A stretch of 13,347 nucleotides of DNA from Syntrophus sp. (in: bacteria) (GTDB lineage Bacteria; Desulfobacterota; Syntrophia; Syntrophales; UBA5619), in assembly GCA_013824905.1 (NCBI GenBank), contig PNOO01000046.1, positions 1 through 13,347 on the forward strand. The letters run 5' to 3'. This document shows, piece by piece, positions 1 to 6,441 of the stretch. The stretch's first letter is position 1. Each line of letters begins with the position of its first letter. Position numbers and translations under genes: made by a program. The notes beneath the pieces are model-generated. The model was not told the origin of the DNA and did no database searches. It was given only the letters and a program-made list of their open reading frames with translations.

Positions 1-1059
1 ATCGGGATGATCCCTGATCAGGAGGGGCCCCGGTACTATCCCATGGATCAGGAAAGCCCCGAAAAGGACCGCCAACACGGGGTTGGGCGGGATGCCTAGC
101 GTGAGAAGGGGGATAAAGGAGGTCGATGCCGCGGCATTGTTGGCCGATTCCGGCGCCGCAACACCTTCTATCATCCCTGTGCCCAAGCGCTCAGGATTTT
201 TCGCCACCCATTTTTCCACTCCATAGGCAACAAACGTGGCAATCACGGGCCCCCCTCCCGGAAGAATCCCCAGAAAAAATCCCACGCAGGTTCCCCTGAG
301 GATGGCCCATTTGGCCTGCAACCAGTCCAGTTTGGTGGGGAATAGATTCTTGATTCTGACTTTCAGGATGTTTCCGGAAACGAGGGTTTCGAAGTTTTTG
401 AACACTTCCGCCACGCCGAACAAACCCATGGCCAGCGGGGCCACTCCGATGCCCTCAAATAGATTCGGAATTCCCAGGGTCATCCGCTGTTCGGAAGTGA
501 TGGGATCAAGACCCACACTGCTCAGGAGAAGACCGACAAATGTCATAGTAACGGCCTTGAGCCTGGAGCCATGGGCGAGGTAAGCAATGAACACGAACCC
601 CAGCGTGATGACGGCAAAGTATTCGGGAGGACCGAATTTCAAGGCTATCCTGGACAGGGGAGCGGCAAGGAGCTGCAGACCGATCAACCCTATGGTGCCG
701 GCGATAAAGGAACCGAAAGCGGCAATTCCCAAGGCCGGGCCGACACGGCCCTGGAGGGCCATCTGATAACCGTCCAGACAGGTGACAACCGAAGCGGTTT
801 CACCAGGGACATTGACGAGGATGGAGGTTGTCGAACCGCCATACATCACTCCGTAATAAATTCCCGCCAGCATGATAATCGCCCCTGTCGGTTCCAGTTG
901 GAAGGTGATGGGCAGCAGAATGGAGATCGCGGCGACCGGGCCGATTCCCGGAAGGATGCCTATTAATGTTCCCAGAAGACAGCCTGCAAATATCAGGATG
1001 ATATTGTCAAAGCGGAGAGCGACCGAAAAACCATTGATCAAACCGCTGAAAGTATCCAA
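1..1059 (-). CDS. tctA: Tripartite tricarboxylate transporter permease TctA (C-terminus cut by window edge)
   Basis: This is the large membrane subunit of a TctABC-type secondary transporter, which moves carboxylates captured by the periplasmic TctC protein, driven by an ion gradient. The visible 353 codons hold two copies of the family's glycine/proline loop, GILPGIGP near residue 35 and GILPGGGP near residue 265. This fits the known internal duplication of TctA. They also hold the conserved VAAPESANNAAAS stretch and IHGIVPGPLL. Most of the chain is hydrophobic membrane segments. The family is usually about 500 residues, so about 150 are missing beyond position 1. The start is TTG at 1059-1057: the next residues (DTFSGLINGF) match how TctA proteins begin, and AGGAGGGG at 1068-1075 lies 8 bases upstream. 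It follows tctB by 27 bases and is the last visible gene of the tctCBA operon. The substrate cannot be told from sequence. The family call is very secure. Confidence 0.95.
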   Translation of the reverse strand, partial: MDTFSGLINGFSVALRFDNIILIFAGCLLGTLIGILPGIGPVAAISILLPITFQLEPTGAIIMLAGIYYGVMYGGSTTSILVNVPGETASVVTCLDGYQMALQGRVGPALGIAAFGSFIAGTIGLIGLQLLAAPLSRIALKFGPPEYFAVITLGFVFIAYLAHGSRLKAVTMTFVGLLLSSVGLDPITSEQRMTLGIPNLFEGIGVAPLAMGLFGVAEVFKNFETLVSGNILKVRIKNLFPTKLDWLQAKWAILRGTCVGFFLGILPGGGPVIATFVAYGVEKWVAKNPERLGTGMIEGVAAPESANNAAASTSFIPLLTLGIPPNPVLAVLFGAFLIHGIVPGPLLIRDHPD

Positions 1060-1086
1060 AGAAGACTCCCCTCCTGTGAAAAAAGA

Positions 1087-1542
1087 TCAAAAACCGAAAA
1101 CCCCTCTGGGGAGCGGTGTTCCCAAAAAATAAGCAAACAGAGAATAGCTGGACAAAGAGGCGACCAGGGAGCCGATGATAATCGCCCAGGGTTTCATTTT
1201 CCCCAGGCGGAACAACACCATCATCAATCCGAAGGTGGCGAGGAGATAACCGACCTTCTCAAGGGCCATGCAGTAGATGGTCAGCGTAGCAATAACGATG
1301 AGATTAATTACCCGGTTTGAATCTTTCGCACCGCTTTCCCTGCTTACGGCTTGTGTTTTTGCAACCAGATTGAACCCCAGCAGGATGCAGGCAAAGAAAG
1401 CCAAACCGACGCTCGCCCATAAGGGAATGAAGCCGGGGCCTGGGTTGCGAAGCACCCCGACACCCAAGCGGAGGGAAGCGGTAAAGACAAAAACCGATAG
1501 GATAAGCCAAACAGCGCAGCCTACAAGGTCCCGTTTATCCAT
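1087..1542 (-). CDS. tctB: Tripartite tricarboxylate transporter small membrane subunit TctB
   Basis: This is the small four-helix membrane partner of TctA. It has about 151 residues and hydrophobic segments near residues 5-25, 40-60, 80-100 and 115-140. The family-type stretch RNPGPGFIPLW follows the first helix, and the C-terminus LPRGVFGF is typical of TctB proteins. The start is uncertain. TTG at 1554 and ATGs at 1545 and 1542 are in frame. I chose 1542 because GGA of the sequence TGGACGGG lies 7 bases before it, while 1554 has no visible ribosome binding site. It lies between tctC (about 40 bases upstream, with a hairpin between them) and tctA (27 bases downstream), so the three are very probably co-transcribed. 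The weak ribosome binding site may keep membrane subunits scarce relative to the binding protein. Confidence 0.9.
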   Translation of the reverse strand: MDKRDLVGCAVWLILSVFVFTASLRLGVGVLRNPGPGFIPLWASVGLAFFACILLGFNLVAKTQAVSRESGAKDSNRVINLIVIATLTIYCMALEKVGYLLATFGLMMVLFRLGKMKPWAIIIGSLVASLSSYSLFAYFLGTPLPRGVFGF

Positions 1543-1580
1543 CATCCCGTCCAATCACCGGTCTATAGAAACCCTAACAT

Positions 1581-1600
1581 CACCGTTTACTCTAACGGTG
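1581..1600 (-). promoter_or_regulatory. Hairpin at the tctC-tctB junction
   Basis: On the minus strand CACCGTT and AACGGTG form a 7-bp stem around a 6-base loop, and the tctC stop codon (1589-1587) lies inside it. No T-run follows, so it is not a normal terminator. A hairpin just after the binding-protein gene and before the membrane-subunit genes is a known arrangement for stabilising the upstream mRNA segment. That role is inferred here. Confidence 0.5.
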
Positions 1601-2600
1601 TAGCCGCCTTTTTAATCAGACCGCTTGCGATCAAATGCCTATTAATTTTTTCCCAGTTGATCTTTAAAAAATCTTCGAATTGCCTTCCGTCGTAGAATAC
1701 GGGAACCAAATCGATCCTGTCGAGGGTCTCTAGATATTCTTTATTTTCAATTGCGATGGCAAAGGTCTTTTCCAGTTTTTCCACAACTTCCCGGGGAAGG
1801 TTGTGAGGACCGACGATCGAATATACCGCATCGTTGACAAAATCATAACCGGCTTCCTTCAGGGTGGGAACACCGGGAAATTTCGGCGATCGTTTGTCGC
1901 TCATGGTGGCCAGTAAGCGGCTCTGACCTGCCTTCAGCGAAGGAATGAATTCCGAGGTCAGCGAGGCAAAATCGACATGCCCGCCCAAGAGGGCCATGAG
2001 CGCTTCGTTGCCGCCTTTATAAGGCACATGAATCATTTGAGCCTTTTCCTTGCCGGCTATTTCTTCTACGGCGGCGTGGGTTGTACTTCCCACACCGGTG
2101 GTCGCATATTTTATTTTACCGGGATGCTTCACTGCGTCGTCAACCAGCTCTTTTAGAGTTTTCCAGGGGGCATCGCTATTGGTTACAATTCCCATTTGAG
2201 GTGTGGAATAGCCGATGATGGGCTTGAAGCTTTTCAACGGTCGAAAAGGAACCTGTTGCATCTGAGAAACGCGGATCAGAACCGAGCTGGGGGTTGCGCA
2301 AAGGGTGTAACCATCAGGATTCTGGCTGAGCATGGCGGACAGAGCGACCGTGCCGGTGCCGCCCGGTTTGTTTTCGATCACGACCGGATTTCCGGCGACC
2401 TTTTTCACTGCAGCGGCCAAGGCTCTGGCGCTCAGATCCATGCTCCCTCCGGGAGCAAAGCCGACCAGAAGAGTAATGGGCCTGTCCGGGTAAACAGCCT
2501 CCGCCGTACCAGCGATCATGACAGGGCTTGTCAAGAACAATCCGCCCGCGATGACCAAACCCAACCATGTATTATTATTCATCGTATTATTATTCATCAT
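1587..2600 (-). CDS. tctC: TctC/Bug-family periplasmic solute-binding protein
   Basis: This is the extracytoplasmic receptor of the TctABC transporter (Bug family), which binds a small carboxylate or similar solute and delivers it to TctA/TctB. It has about 337 residues, usual for the family. A signal-peptide-like segment (hydrophobic core about residues 12-30, probable cleavage after AEA at 35) is followed by YPDRPITLLVGFAPGG, the hallmark Bug N-terminus. Later come VIENKPGG, HVPYKGGNEA and GHVDFASL, all typical. Odd point: the signal peptide n-region (MMNNNTMNNNTW) has no lysine or arginine. The ATG at 2600 was chosen because AGGA at 2611-2614 is 10 bases away. A GTG at 2609 is too close to it and the ATG at 2597 rather far. 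The gene starts 17 bases after rnhA ends and heads the tctCBA operon. The ligand is not predictable from sequence. Confidence 0.93.
   Translation of the reverse strand: MMNNNTMNNNTWLGLVIAGGLFLTSPVMIAGTAEAVYPDRPITLLVGFAPGGSMDLSARALAAAVKKVAGNPVVIENKPGGTGTVALSAMLSQNPDGYTLCATPSSVLIRVSQMQQVPFRPLKSFKPIIGYSTPQMGIVTNSDAPWKTLKELVDDAVKHPGKIKYATTGVGSTTHAAVEEIAGKEKAQMIHVPYKGGNEALMALLGGHVDFASLTSEFIPSLKAGQSRLLATMSDKRSPKFPGVPTLKEAGYDFVNDAVYSIVGPHNLPREVVEKLEKTFAIAIENKEYLETLDRIDLVPVFYDGRQFEDFLKINWEKINRHLIASGLIKKAATPLE
2568..2597 (-). repeat. 15-bp tandem duplication at the start of tctC
   Basis: Two adjacent 15-base units (2568-2582 and 2583-2597) differ only in their last minus-strand base. Each reads ATGAATAATAATAC plus A or G and encodes MNNNT. 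Together with the ATG at 2600-2598 they give three in-frame start codons and an A/T-rich start region. The unit length is a multiple of three, so copy-number change would not shift the frame. Confidence 0.9.
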
Positions 2601-2617
2601 GATATCCACTTCCTTCT

Positions 2618-3355
2618 TCAGTCCTCCCTGCGCAGCGATCGTTCCGACACTCTGGTGCGGCCCTGCACATAGGCGCGATCCTCTTTTAGGTCCGCACCCT
2701 GAGCCGCTGCGGTGGCGAGTTCGTCGCAGCGTTCATTTTCCGGATGACCGGCATGCCCAGGTACCCAGACGAACTGCACCCGGTGCGAATCGCATAGATC
2801 CAAGAGTTGCGCCCACAGATCGCTGTTCTCAGCGGCTTCGCTTTTCGTGCGCATCCAGTTGTTGGCACGCCATTTACGGGCCCATCCCTTGTCGATTCCA
2901 TTGACCACATAACGCGAATCACTGTACAGGATGACGTCGGCCGGTGTTTTCAGCGCCCTGAGCGCGGCGATGCAGGCCATCATCTCCATGCGGTTGTTCG
3001 TGGTCAGCCGAAAGCCATCGGCAAACTCAATCCGCTTTTCCCCTGTGACAATGATAACACCGTAACCCCCCGGTCCCGGATTTCCGCGACAGCCGCCGTC
3101 GGTATAAATGGCGGTCTCTCCGGGAGACGGGCGGGTGGAAGGAACTTTAAGGGAGTTCGCTTTACCGGAAATTCTCCCGAATGATGCCGGATTTTCCAGC
3201 CACCGCTGCGCCTCAGTCAGTGAGGCAAACCCTTTGTAAAGGGCCCCGGAAAACCCTCTGACCTGCTCCTCGGCGCCCTCCGAACCGAACCAGGCGTTGT
3301 AGATGCCCGGTTTAATCCCCTTGGCTACGGCATAATGTTTCTTGGTTTTTCCCAT
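2618..3355 (-). CDS. rnhA: Ribonuclease HI with N-terminal hybrid-binding (viroplasmin-like) domain
   Basis: This enzyme cuts the RNA strand of RNA/DNA hybrids in the cytoplasm, as in primer and R-loop removal. Its 245 residues hold two domains. Residues 1-60 form a hybrid-binding domain of the caulimovirus viroplasmin / eukaryotic RNase H1 type (KHYAVAKGIKPGIYNAW, FKG-like YKGFASLTEA). Residues 80-220 form the RNase H fold. The catalytic acids are visible: D86 in YTDGGCRGNPG, E124 in NNRMEMMA, D146 in YSDSRYV and D211 in NERCDELA, plus His201 in PGHAGHPENE. The start ATG at 3355 has GAGAGGG about 7 bases upstream. The enzyme should be active because no key residue is missing. It ends 17 bases before tctC with no terminator between, so the transporter may be read from the same transcript, although the functions appear unrelated. 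Confidence 0.96.
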   Translation of the reverse strand: MGKTKKHYAVAKGIKPGIYNAWFGSEGAEEQVRGFSGALYKGFASLTEAQRWLENPASFGRISGKANSLKVPSTRPSPGETAIYTDGGCRGNPGPGGYGVIIVTGEKRIEFADGFRLTTNNRMEMMACIAALRALKTPADVILYSDSRYVVNGIDKGWARKWRANNWMRTKSEAAENSDLWAQLLDLCDSHRVQFVWVPGHAGHPENERCDELATAAAQGADLKEDRAYVQGRTRVSERSLRRED

Positions 3356-3456
3356 ACGCGGCCCTCTCTACGGGCGCCAATCACAAGATAAAAGCAGGGA
3401 CAAGAAGAATGTAGATGCGGCTTAGATAAAAGGAGCATTGTCCGTCTTCGACCGAG

Positions 3457-3846
3457 TCAGGTCCGTTCCGCTATTTCAATCCGGACATTTTCGGGGCCGC
3501 GGATAAAAGCGATCCTAAGGCCGGGCCGGACCGTGACGGGTTCTGCGGCAAATTCCGCACCCCTGCGTTTAAGCTCTGCTACTGTTTCATCCATATTTTT
3601 TACCAGAAGCCCGAAATGGTCGAGGCCGAGGTAACGACCCGGAGGACTGGCCGGCGGATCTTCCTCCGGCGCCGGTTGTACAATATAGATGGACAAGCCA
3701 TTCAGGTCCAGATCGATTCGGGGCTTTCCTTCCGGCGTAAGGGATTCGATCACTTTTGCATCGAACATCCTATGGTAATAATGGGCGGTGGCCTGTGGAT
3801 CCCTGCTTACTAAGTGGAGATGGTAGAACTGATAGGTTGGCGGCAT
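3457..3846 (-). CDS. VOC-superfamily (glyoxalase/bleomycin-resistance fold) protein
   Basis: This is a 129-residue single-module protein with the paired beta-alpha-beta-beta-beta repeats of the vicinal oxygen chelate superfamily. Possible metal ligands sit where the family has them: H9 in FYHLHLVSRDP at the first strand, H77 in LGLDHFGLLV at the start of the second repeat, and E124 in VRIEIAE at the end. Members include glyoxalases, epimerases, dioxygenases and drug-binding proteins, and the sequence does not say which this is. The ligand pattern suggests a metal-dependent enzyme more than a binding-only protein. The ATG at 3846 has AAGGAG 8 bases upstream. It has its own promoter (3897-3925) preceded by a direct repeat. 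It is followed by rnhA after 101 bases with no convincing terminator between. Confidence 0.85.
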   Translation of the reverse strand: MPPTYQFYHLHLVSRDPQATAHYYHRMFDAKVIESLTPEGKPRIDLDLNGLSIYIVQPAPEEDPPASPPGRYLGLDHFGLLVKNMDETVAELKRRGAEFAAEPVTVRPGLRIAFIRGPENVRIEIAERT

Positions 3847-3896
3847 AAGGCTCTCCTTTGAAGATATGATGAGATAAACTCCCTCTTCGTCCGGTG

Positions 3897-3925
3897 AATG
3901 TACGAAAAGCGGAGTTTGAAGTCAA
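3897..3925 (-). promoter_or_regulatory. Sigma70-type promoter of the VOC gene
   Basis: On the minus strand TTGACT (3925-3920) and TACATT (3902-3897) are separated by exactly 17 bases, about 50 bases before the VOC start codon. The match is good, but the promoter is predicted only. Confidence 0.6.
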
Positions 3926-3946
3926 GTAATACCGACAGTAATACCG
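3925..3946 (-). repeat. Two 10-bp direct repeats abutting the VOC promoter -35 box
   Basis: On the minus strand the perfect 10-mer CGGTATTACT occurs twice (3946-3937 and 3934-3925) with a 2-base gap. The downstream copy ends on the first T of the -35 hexamer. This is the position where an activator bound as a tandem dimer would touch RNA polymerase. The binding protein is unknown. Confidence 0.7.
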
Positions 3947-4020
3947 AGCAGCCCTGATATTCAAAACGGGGAATACTGATTTTATGGACCAATCGATCCT
4001 TGGAAGTGTAAAAAATACGG

Positions 4021-4935
4021 TCAAGAGGAAACGGAACGTCCGGCCAGCCATGCCCCTGCGGCAATCAAGACGGAGCCAGGTATCAGCCCCGGCCCCATGG
4101 ACTCCCGAAAGAGGAGGGATATCAGGAGGGTCGAACCGATGGGGATGAAGTAGGCAAGCGTGCTGATCAGCGGTACGTTGCCGCGTTTCACGCCGATCTC
4201 CCACCAATGATAGGCAAGTCCCACCGGACCGATCCCGCCGAAAAGCACCCAGAATAACGCTTCGGCGCCGACCGGCGGCAGGTTCTGCCACTCCCCCCGG
4301 AAGACTGCAACAGCGGCTGCCATTATTGCGCACAAGGTGAAATGAAACGCCGTTCCGCCCTGCTCCTCGGGGATTCGCCAGCGGCGGAGCAAAACACTGT
4401 AACATGCCCAGAGAAAGCCTCCGAGGAGCGCCAGTGCCAGGGGAACCGGCGCCTCCGGCATCCGGAGCAAATCCGACCAACCGCGGGCGGTGACGATTCC
4501 CGAGAAACCTAAAAGGACACCGGCCGCCATGGGGAGAAGGCGGATCTTCTCCCGGATCAGGAGTGAGGATAAAAGGACGATCCAGACTGGCCAGAGGTAG
4601 TTGAGGAGGTTCACTTGTCCGATTGCCTGTTCCGGGGCCGTGCCAAAAGCAAATGCGAGGATGACCGTGTAGAATGCGACTCCCCAGAAGCCGATCACGA
4701 TGACCCGGAAAGGGAGACGAAGCAAGTTTTCCAAGGGTCGGCGCCGGAAGAATTGCAGGAGGACAACCGTGATCACACCGGTTCCCGTCATCAGTGTCAG
4801 ATAGACCATCGGTCCCAGGAGCCGCGCTCCACTGGTAAAACAGACACCGCTTGTGCACCAGAGAAGGATCGAACCAACGGCGGCGGCGGTTGCACTACTC
4901 CTGTTTCCTTTATCTATATGGAAGAAAAAATTCAC
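4021..4935 (-). CDS. EamA/DMT-family exporter, YddG-like
   Basis: This is an inner-membrane drug/metabolite transporter of 304 residues with about ten hydrophobic segments, arranged as two five-helix EamA repeats. The first half carries NYLWPVWIVLLSSLLIREK and the second half GLAYHWWEIGVKRGNVPLI followed by LAYFIPIGSTLL. Both resemble the aromatic amino-acid exporter YddG more than other DMT branches, as I recall that family. Export of an amino acid or related metabolite is therefore a reasonable guess, not a demonstration. The start GTG at 4935 has GGA of GGAAAGAGGGG about 8 bases upstream. It begins 18 bases after the GlcG/HbpS-type gene stops, so the two are probably one operon. The 174-base gap downstream (3847-4020) holds the VOC promoter and no clear terminator. 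Confidence 0.88.
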   Translation of the reverse strand: MNFFFHIDKGNRSSATAAAVGSILLWCTSGVCFTSGARLLGPMVYLTLMTGTGVITVVLLQFFRRRPLENLLRLPFRVIVIGFWGVAFYTVILAFAFGTAPEQAIGQVNLLNYLWPVWIVLLSSLLIREKIRLLPMAAGVLLGFSGIVTARGWSDLLRMPEAPVPLALALLGGFLWACYSVLLRRWRIPEEQGGTAFHFTLCAIMAAAVAVFRGEWQNLPPVGAEALFWVLFGGIGPVGLAYHWWEIGVKRGNVPLISTLAYFIPIGSTLLISLLFRESMGPGLIPGSVLIAAGAWLAGRSVSS

Positions 4936-4953
4936 CCCCTCTTTCCAGCCGTA

Positions 4954-5382
4954 TTACTTTTTCAGGTACGCCAATAGGGCATCAATCCCCGCCTGGGAAA
5001 CGACTTCATCCTGATCGGAATGGCCTGAACTGCAACCGATTCCACCGACAATCTGTTTGTCGACAAAAATCGGAAGACCTCCGGCGACGATCATGAAGCG
5101 CCCGTGGTTACTGACATGGATACCGTATGAAGGGCCGCCGGGCATACTTGTCTCCCCATATGCGCGTGTGGACTTGCGTGCGGCCGCAGCCGTAAAAGCC
5201 TTGCTGATTGCGATATCGATGCTGGTGATGCGTGCATTGTCCATCCGATGAAACATCAATAGACTGCCGCTGTCGTCGGTGATGGCGATATCCATATCGA
5301 CCCCGATTTCGCATGCCTTCTTCTCTGAAGCGGCCATCATGACACGTGCATCCTCCAGAGTCAGCCTGGGAACCGTTTTCAT
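4954..5382 (-). CDS. GlcG/HbpS family (DUF336) heme-binding-like protein
   Basis: This is a small 142-residue protein of the GlcG/HbpS/DUF336 fold. The recognisable parts are the N-terminal LTLEDARVMMAASEKKA helix, VDMDIAITDDSGSLL, DNARITSIDIAISKAFTAA, the glycine-rich PGGPSYGIHV and GGLPIFVDKQIVGGIGCSSG, and the closing DEVVSQAGIDAL. HbpS binds heme and senses redox stress in Streptomyces. GlcG is encoded with glycolate oxidase genes in Escherichia coli. Many members have no known role and this one cannot be assigned further. No signal peptide is visible, so it should be cytoplasmic. The ATG at 5382 is preceded by a perfect AGGAGG 8 bases upstream. It lies upstream of, and is probably co-transcribed with, the DMT exporter. 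Confidence 0.88.
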   Translation of the reverse strand: MKTVPRLTLEDARVMMAASEKKACEIGVDMDIAITDDSGSLLMFHRMDNARITSIDIAISKAFTAAAARKSTRAYGETSMPGGPSYGIHVSNHGRFMIVAGGLPIFVDKQIVGGIGCSSGHSDQDEVVSQAGIDALLAYLKK

Positions 5383-5408
5383 CGGATAAACCTCCTATTC
5401 TTTTTGAT

Positions 5409-5479
5409 AGCGAATGACCGAAGGCCATCGGCCTTGCGAACATGAAGGGAAACTTTAACGAGCCTGTCAATCATTCGCT
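5409..5479 (-). repeat. Nested inverted repeats between the IHF-like gene and the GlcG-like gene
   Basis: A 9-base inverted repeat (AGCGAATGA at 5409-5417, TCATTCGCT at 5471-5479 on the plus strand) brackets 53 bases. Inside it AAGGCC and GGCCTT form a 6-bp hairpin with a 3-base loop (5422-5436). The outer arm includes the IHF-like stop codon. No T-run follows on the minus strand, so a structured mRNA linker is more likely than a terminator. A TTGACA -35-like hexamer lies at 5470-5465, but no good -10 follows at the right distance. Confidence 0.5.
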
Positions 5480-5752
5480 CAATGTTTTTCTCAACACGTT
5501 TGATGCCTTGAATGATACCACTTTCCGAGCATCAATGGTGATCGACTTGCCGGTCTTGGGATTCCTGCCCTTTCTGGCATGTTTGTTCATTATCGTCCAC
5601 TTCCCAAATCCTGAGATCTTGACCGGGTTTCCTCCGATCAGTTCGTCCTTCATGATTTCAAAAAGACTGTCGACGGAGGCCACACATTCTTTCTTCGTCA
5701 AACCGATTTCCTCTTGGATTAACCCGATGAGATCAACCTTTGTTAATGCCAT
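5471..5752 (-). CDS. ihfA: Integration host factor alpha-like (HU/IHF family) DNA-bending protein
   Basis: This is a 93-residue histone-like protein that binds DNA as a dimer and bends it. The first 45 residues are the helical dimerisation part. KISGFGKWTI begins the beta saddle, and the arm carries GRNPKTGKSITIDARKVVSF with the intercalating proline at about residue 65. The N-terminus MALTKVDLIGLI and the arm resemble IHF-alpha more than HU. Because HU and IHF sequences grade into each other in this group, the subunit assignment is tentative. If it is IHF-alpha, its beta partner is elsewhere. The ATG at 5752 has AGGAGG about 8 bases upstream. It starts 21 bases after the cupin gene, implying joint transcription, and it is not next to pheT, where ihfA often lies. 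Confidence 0.88.
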   Translation of the reverse strand: MALTKVDLIGLIQEEIGLTKKECVASVDSLFEIMKDELIGGNPVKISGFGKWTIMNKHARKGRNPKTGKSITIDARKVVSFKASNVLRKTLSE

Positions 5753-5773
5753 AACTCCCCCTCCTTTTTGCGT

Positions 5774-6304
5774 TTATGTTGATGATGGATGTTGTTCTTT
5801 ATCAGATTCGAACAGCTTTTTCAAAGACGCAAGATACTCGGCTGATGATTCGTCACCTTCCTTAGGCGCCCAAAACGCTTTTTCCTCCTGAGTCAAGGGT
5901 AAAAATGGTCCCGCCTTGGATTCAAAAAATACACTCCTTTCTTGGAAAGAGATCCATGTATGAAATTTCCCGTGAGGGATATTGACGATCATTGCATGAC
6001 CGGCCGGTCCAAGAAGCGCCTTTTTTTCTATGCTTCCGTAATCATCAAACAGGATCAGACCCATTTCCCCTTTTATGACGATCAGGGTTTCATCTTTGTT
6101 CTTATCCAGATGCCTGTGCGGCTGAATATACGAACCCGGTTCAATTGCATTGAGAAGGCGTTGGCAGATATCCTCATCCGAATGGTGAAAATTATAATTC
6201 TTGCGTAATCTGGGTGATTGTTTTGCCTGAATGGATATCTCGTCAAGCATCTGACCGGTAATCAGTTGGGCTTCAGTCATTTTCTTTTCAGTAAAAACAG
6301 CCAT
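5774..6304 (-). CDS. WbuC-family cupin metalloprotein
   Basis: This is a 176-residue single-domain cupin. The region SPRLRKNYNFHHS, then QRLLNAIEPGSYIQPHRHLD, then IKGEMGLILFDD, IPHGKFHTW and KAGPFLPL is the signature of WbuC proteins, first named from O-antigen clusters and still of uncertain activity. Metal ligands visible in cupin positions are H63 and H65 (PHRH), E72 and H115 (KFHTW). A hydrophilic C-terminal tail of about 25 residues ends the chain. The start is debatable. ATG at 6304 has AGGAAG 10 bases upstream, but homologues usually begin near the second methionine (6280, MTEAQLIT). A short out-of-frame ORF ends exactly on that ATG. There are no sugar-biosynthesis genes nearby, so a role in surface polysaccharide is not supported by context. 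Confidence 0.88.
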   Translation of the reverse strand: MAVFTEKKMTEAQLITGQMLDEISIQAKQSPRLRKNYNFHHSDEDICQRLLNAIEPGSYIQPHRHLDKNKDETLIVIKGEMGLILFDDYGSIEKKALLGPAGHAMIVNIPHGKFHTWISFQERSVFFESKAGPFLPLTQEEKAFWAPKEGDESSAEYLASLKKLFESDKEQHPSST

Positions 6305-6309
6305 GGCAT
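6277..6309 (-). other. Possible 10-codon upstream ORF overlapping the WbuC start region
   Basis: An ATG at 6309-6307 opens a 10-residue frame (MPWLFLLKRK) that stops with TGA at 6279-6277, overlapping the internal WbuC ATG (6280-6278) as ATGA. GGAAG lies 5 bases before this ATG, better spaced than for the annotated WbuC start. Translation of it is unproven. Confidence 0.35.
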
Positions 6310-6441
6310 TTGTTCTTCCTTCCTATCCTGAGTAAAGAGGTCGAGAAGAGGGATCTCTTTTAACGGACCTGGTTTCGACAAGGCGCCGTGTTGCGCCAAA
6401 CCGCCCCCTCCGTCGCCGCCTTTGCCTATGCCGCGGTTACA

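Noticed and set aside
571..1132. Plus-strand ORFs across the tctA region
   Set aside because: The minus strand encodes an uninterrupted TctA with all family motifs; the plus frames have no recognisable protein and are shadows.
3770..4858. A long minus-strand ORF of 362 codons overlapping the DMT exporter
   Set aside because: Its composition is Pro/Gly/Arg rich without family features; the other frame encodes a clear ten-helix EamA transporter.
6331..6362. AAAGAG/CTCTTT hairpin upstream of the WbuC gene as a terminator
   Set aside because: The stem is short, no T-run follows on the minus strand, and alternative pairings compete.
6364..6400. GGCGC/GCGCC inverted repeat between the peroxiredoxin and cupin genes as a terminator
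   Set aside because: It has only 5 bp and no T-run, so it cannot be claimed.
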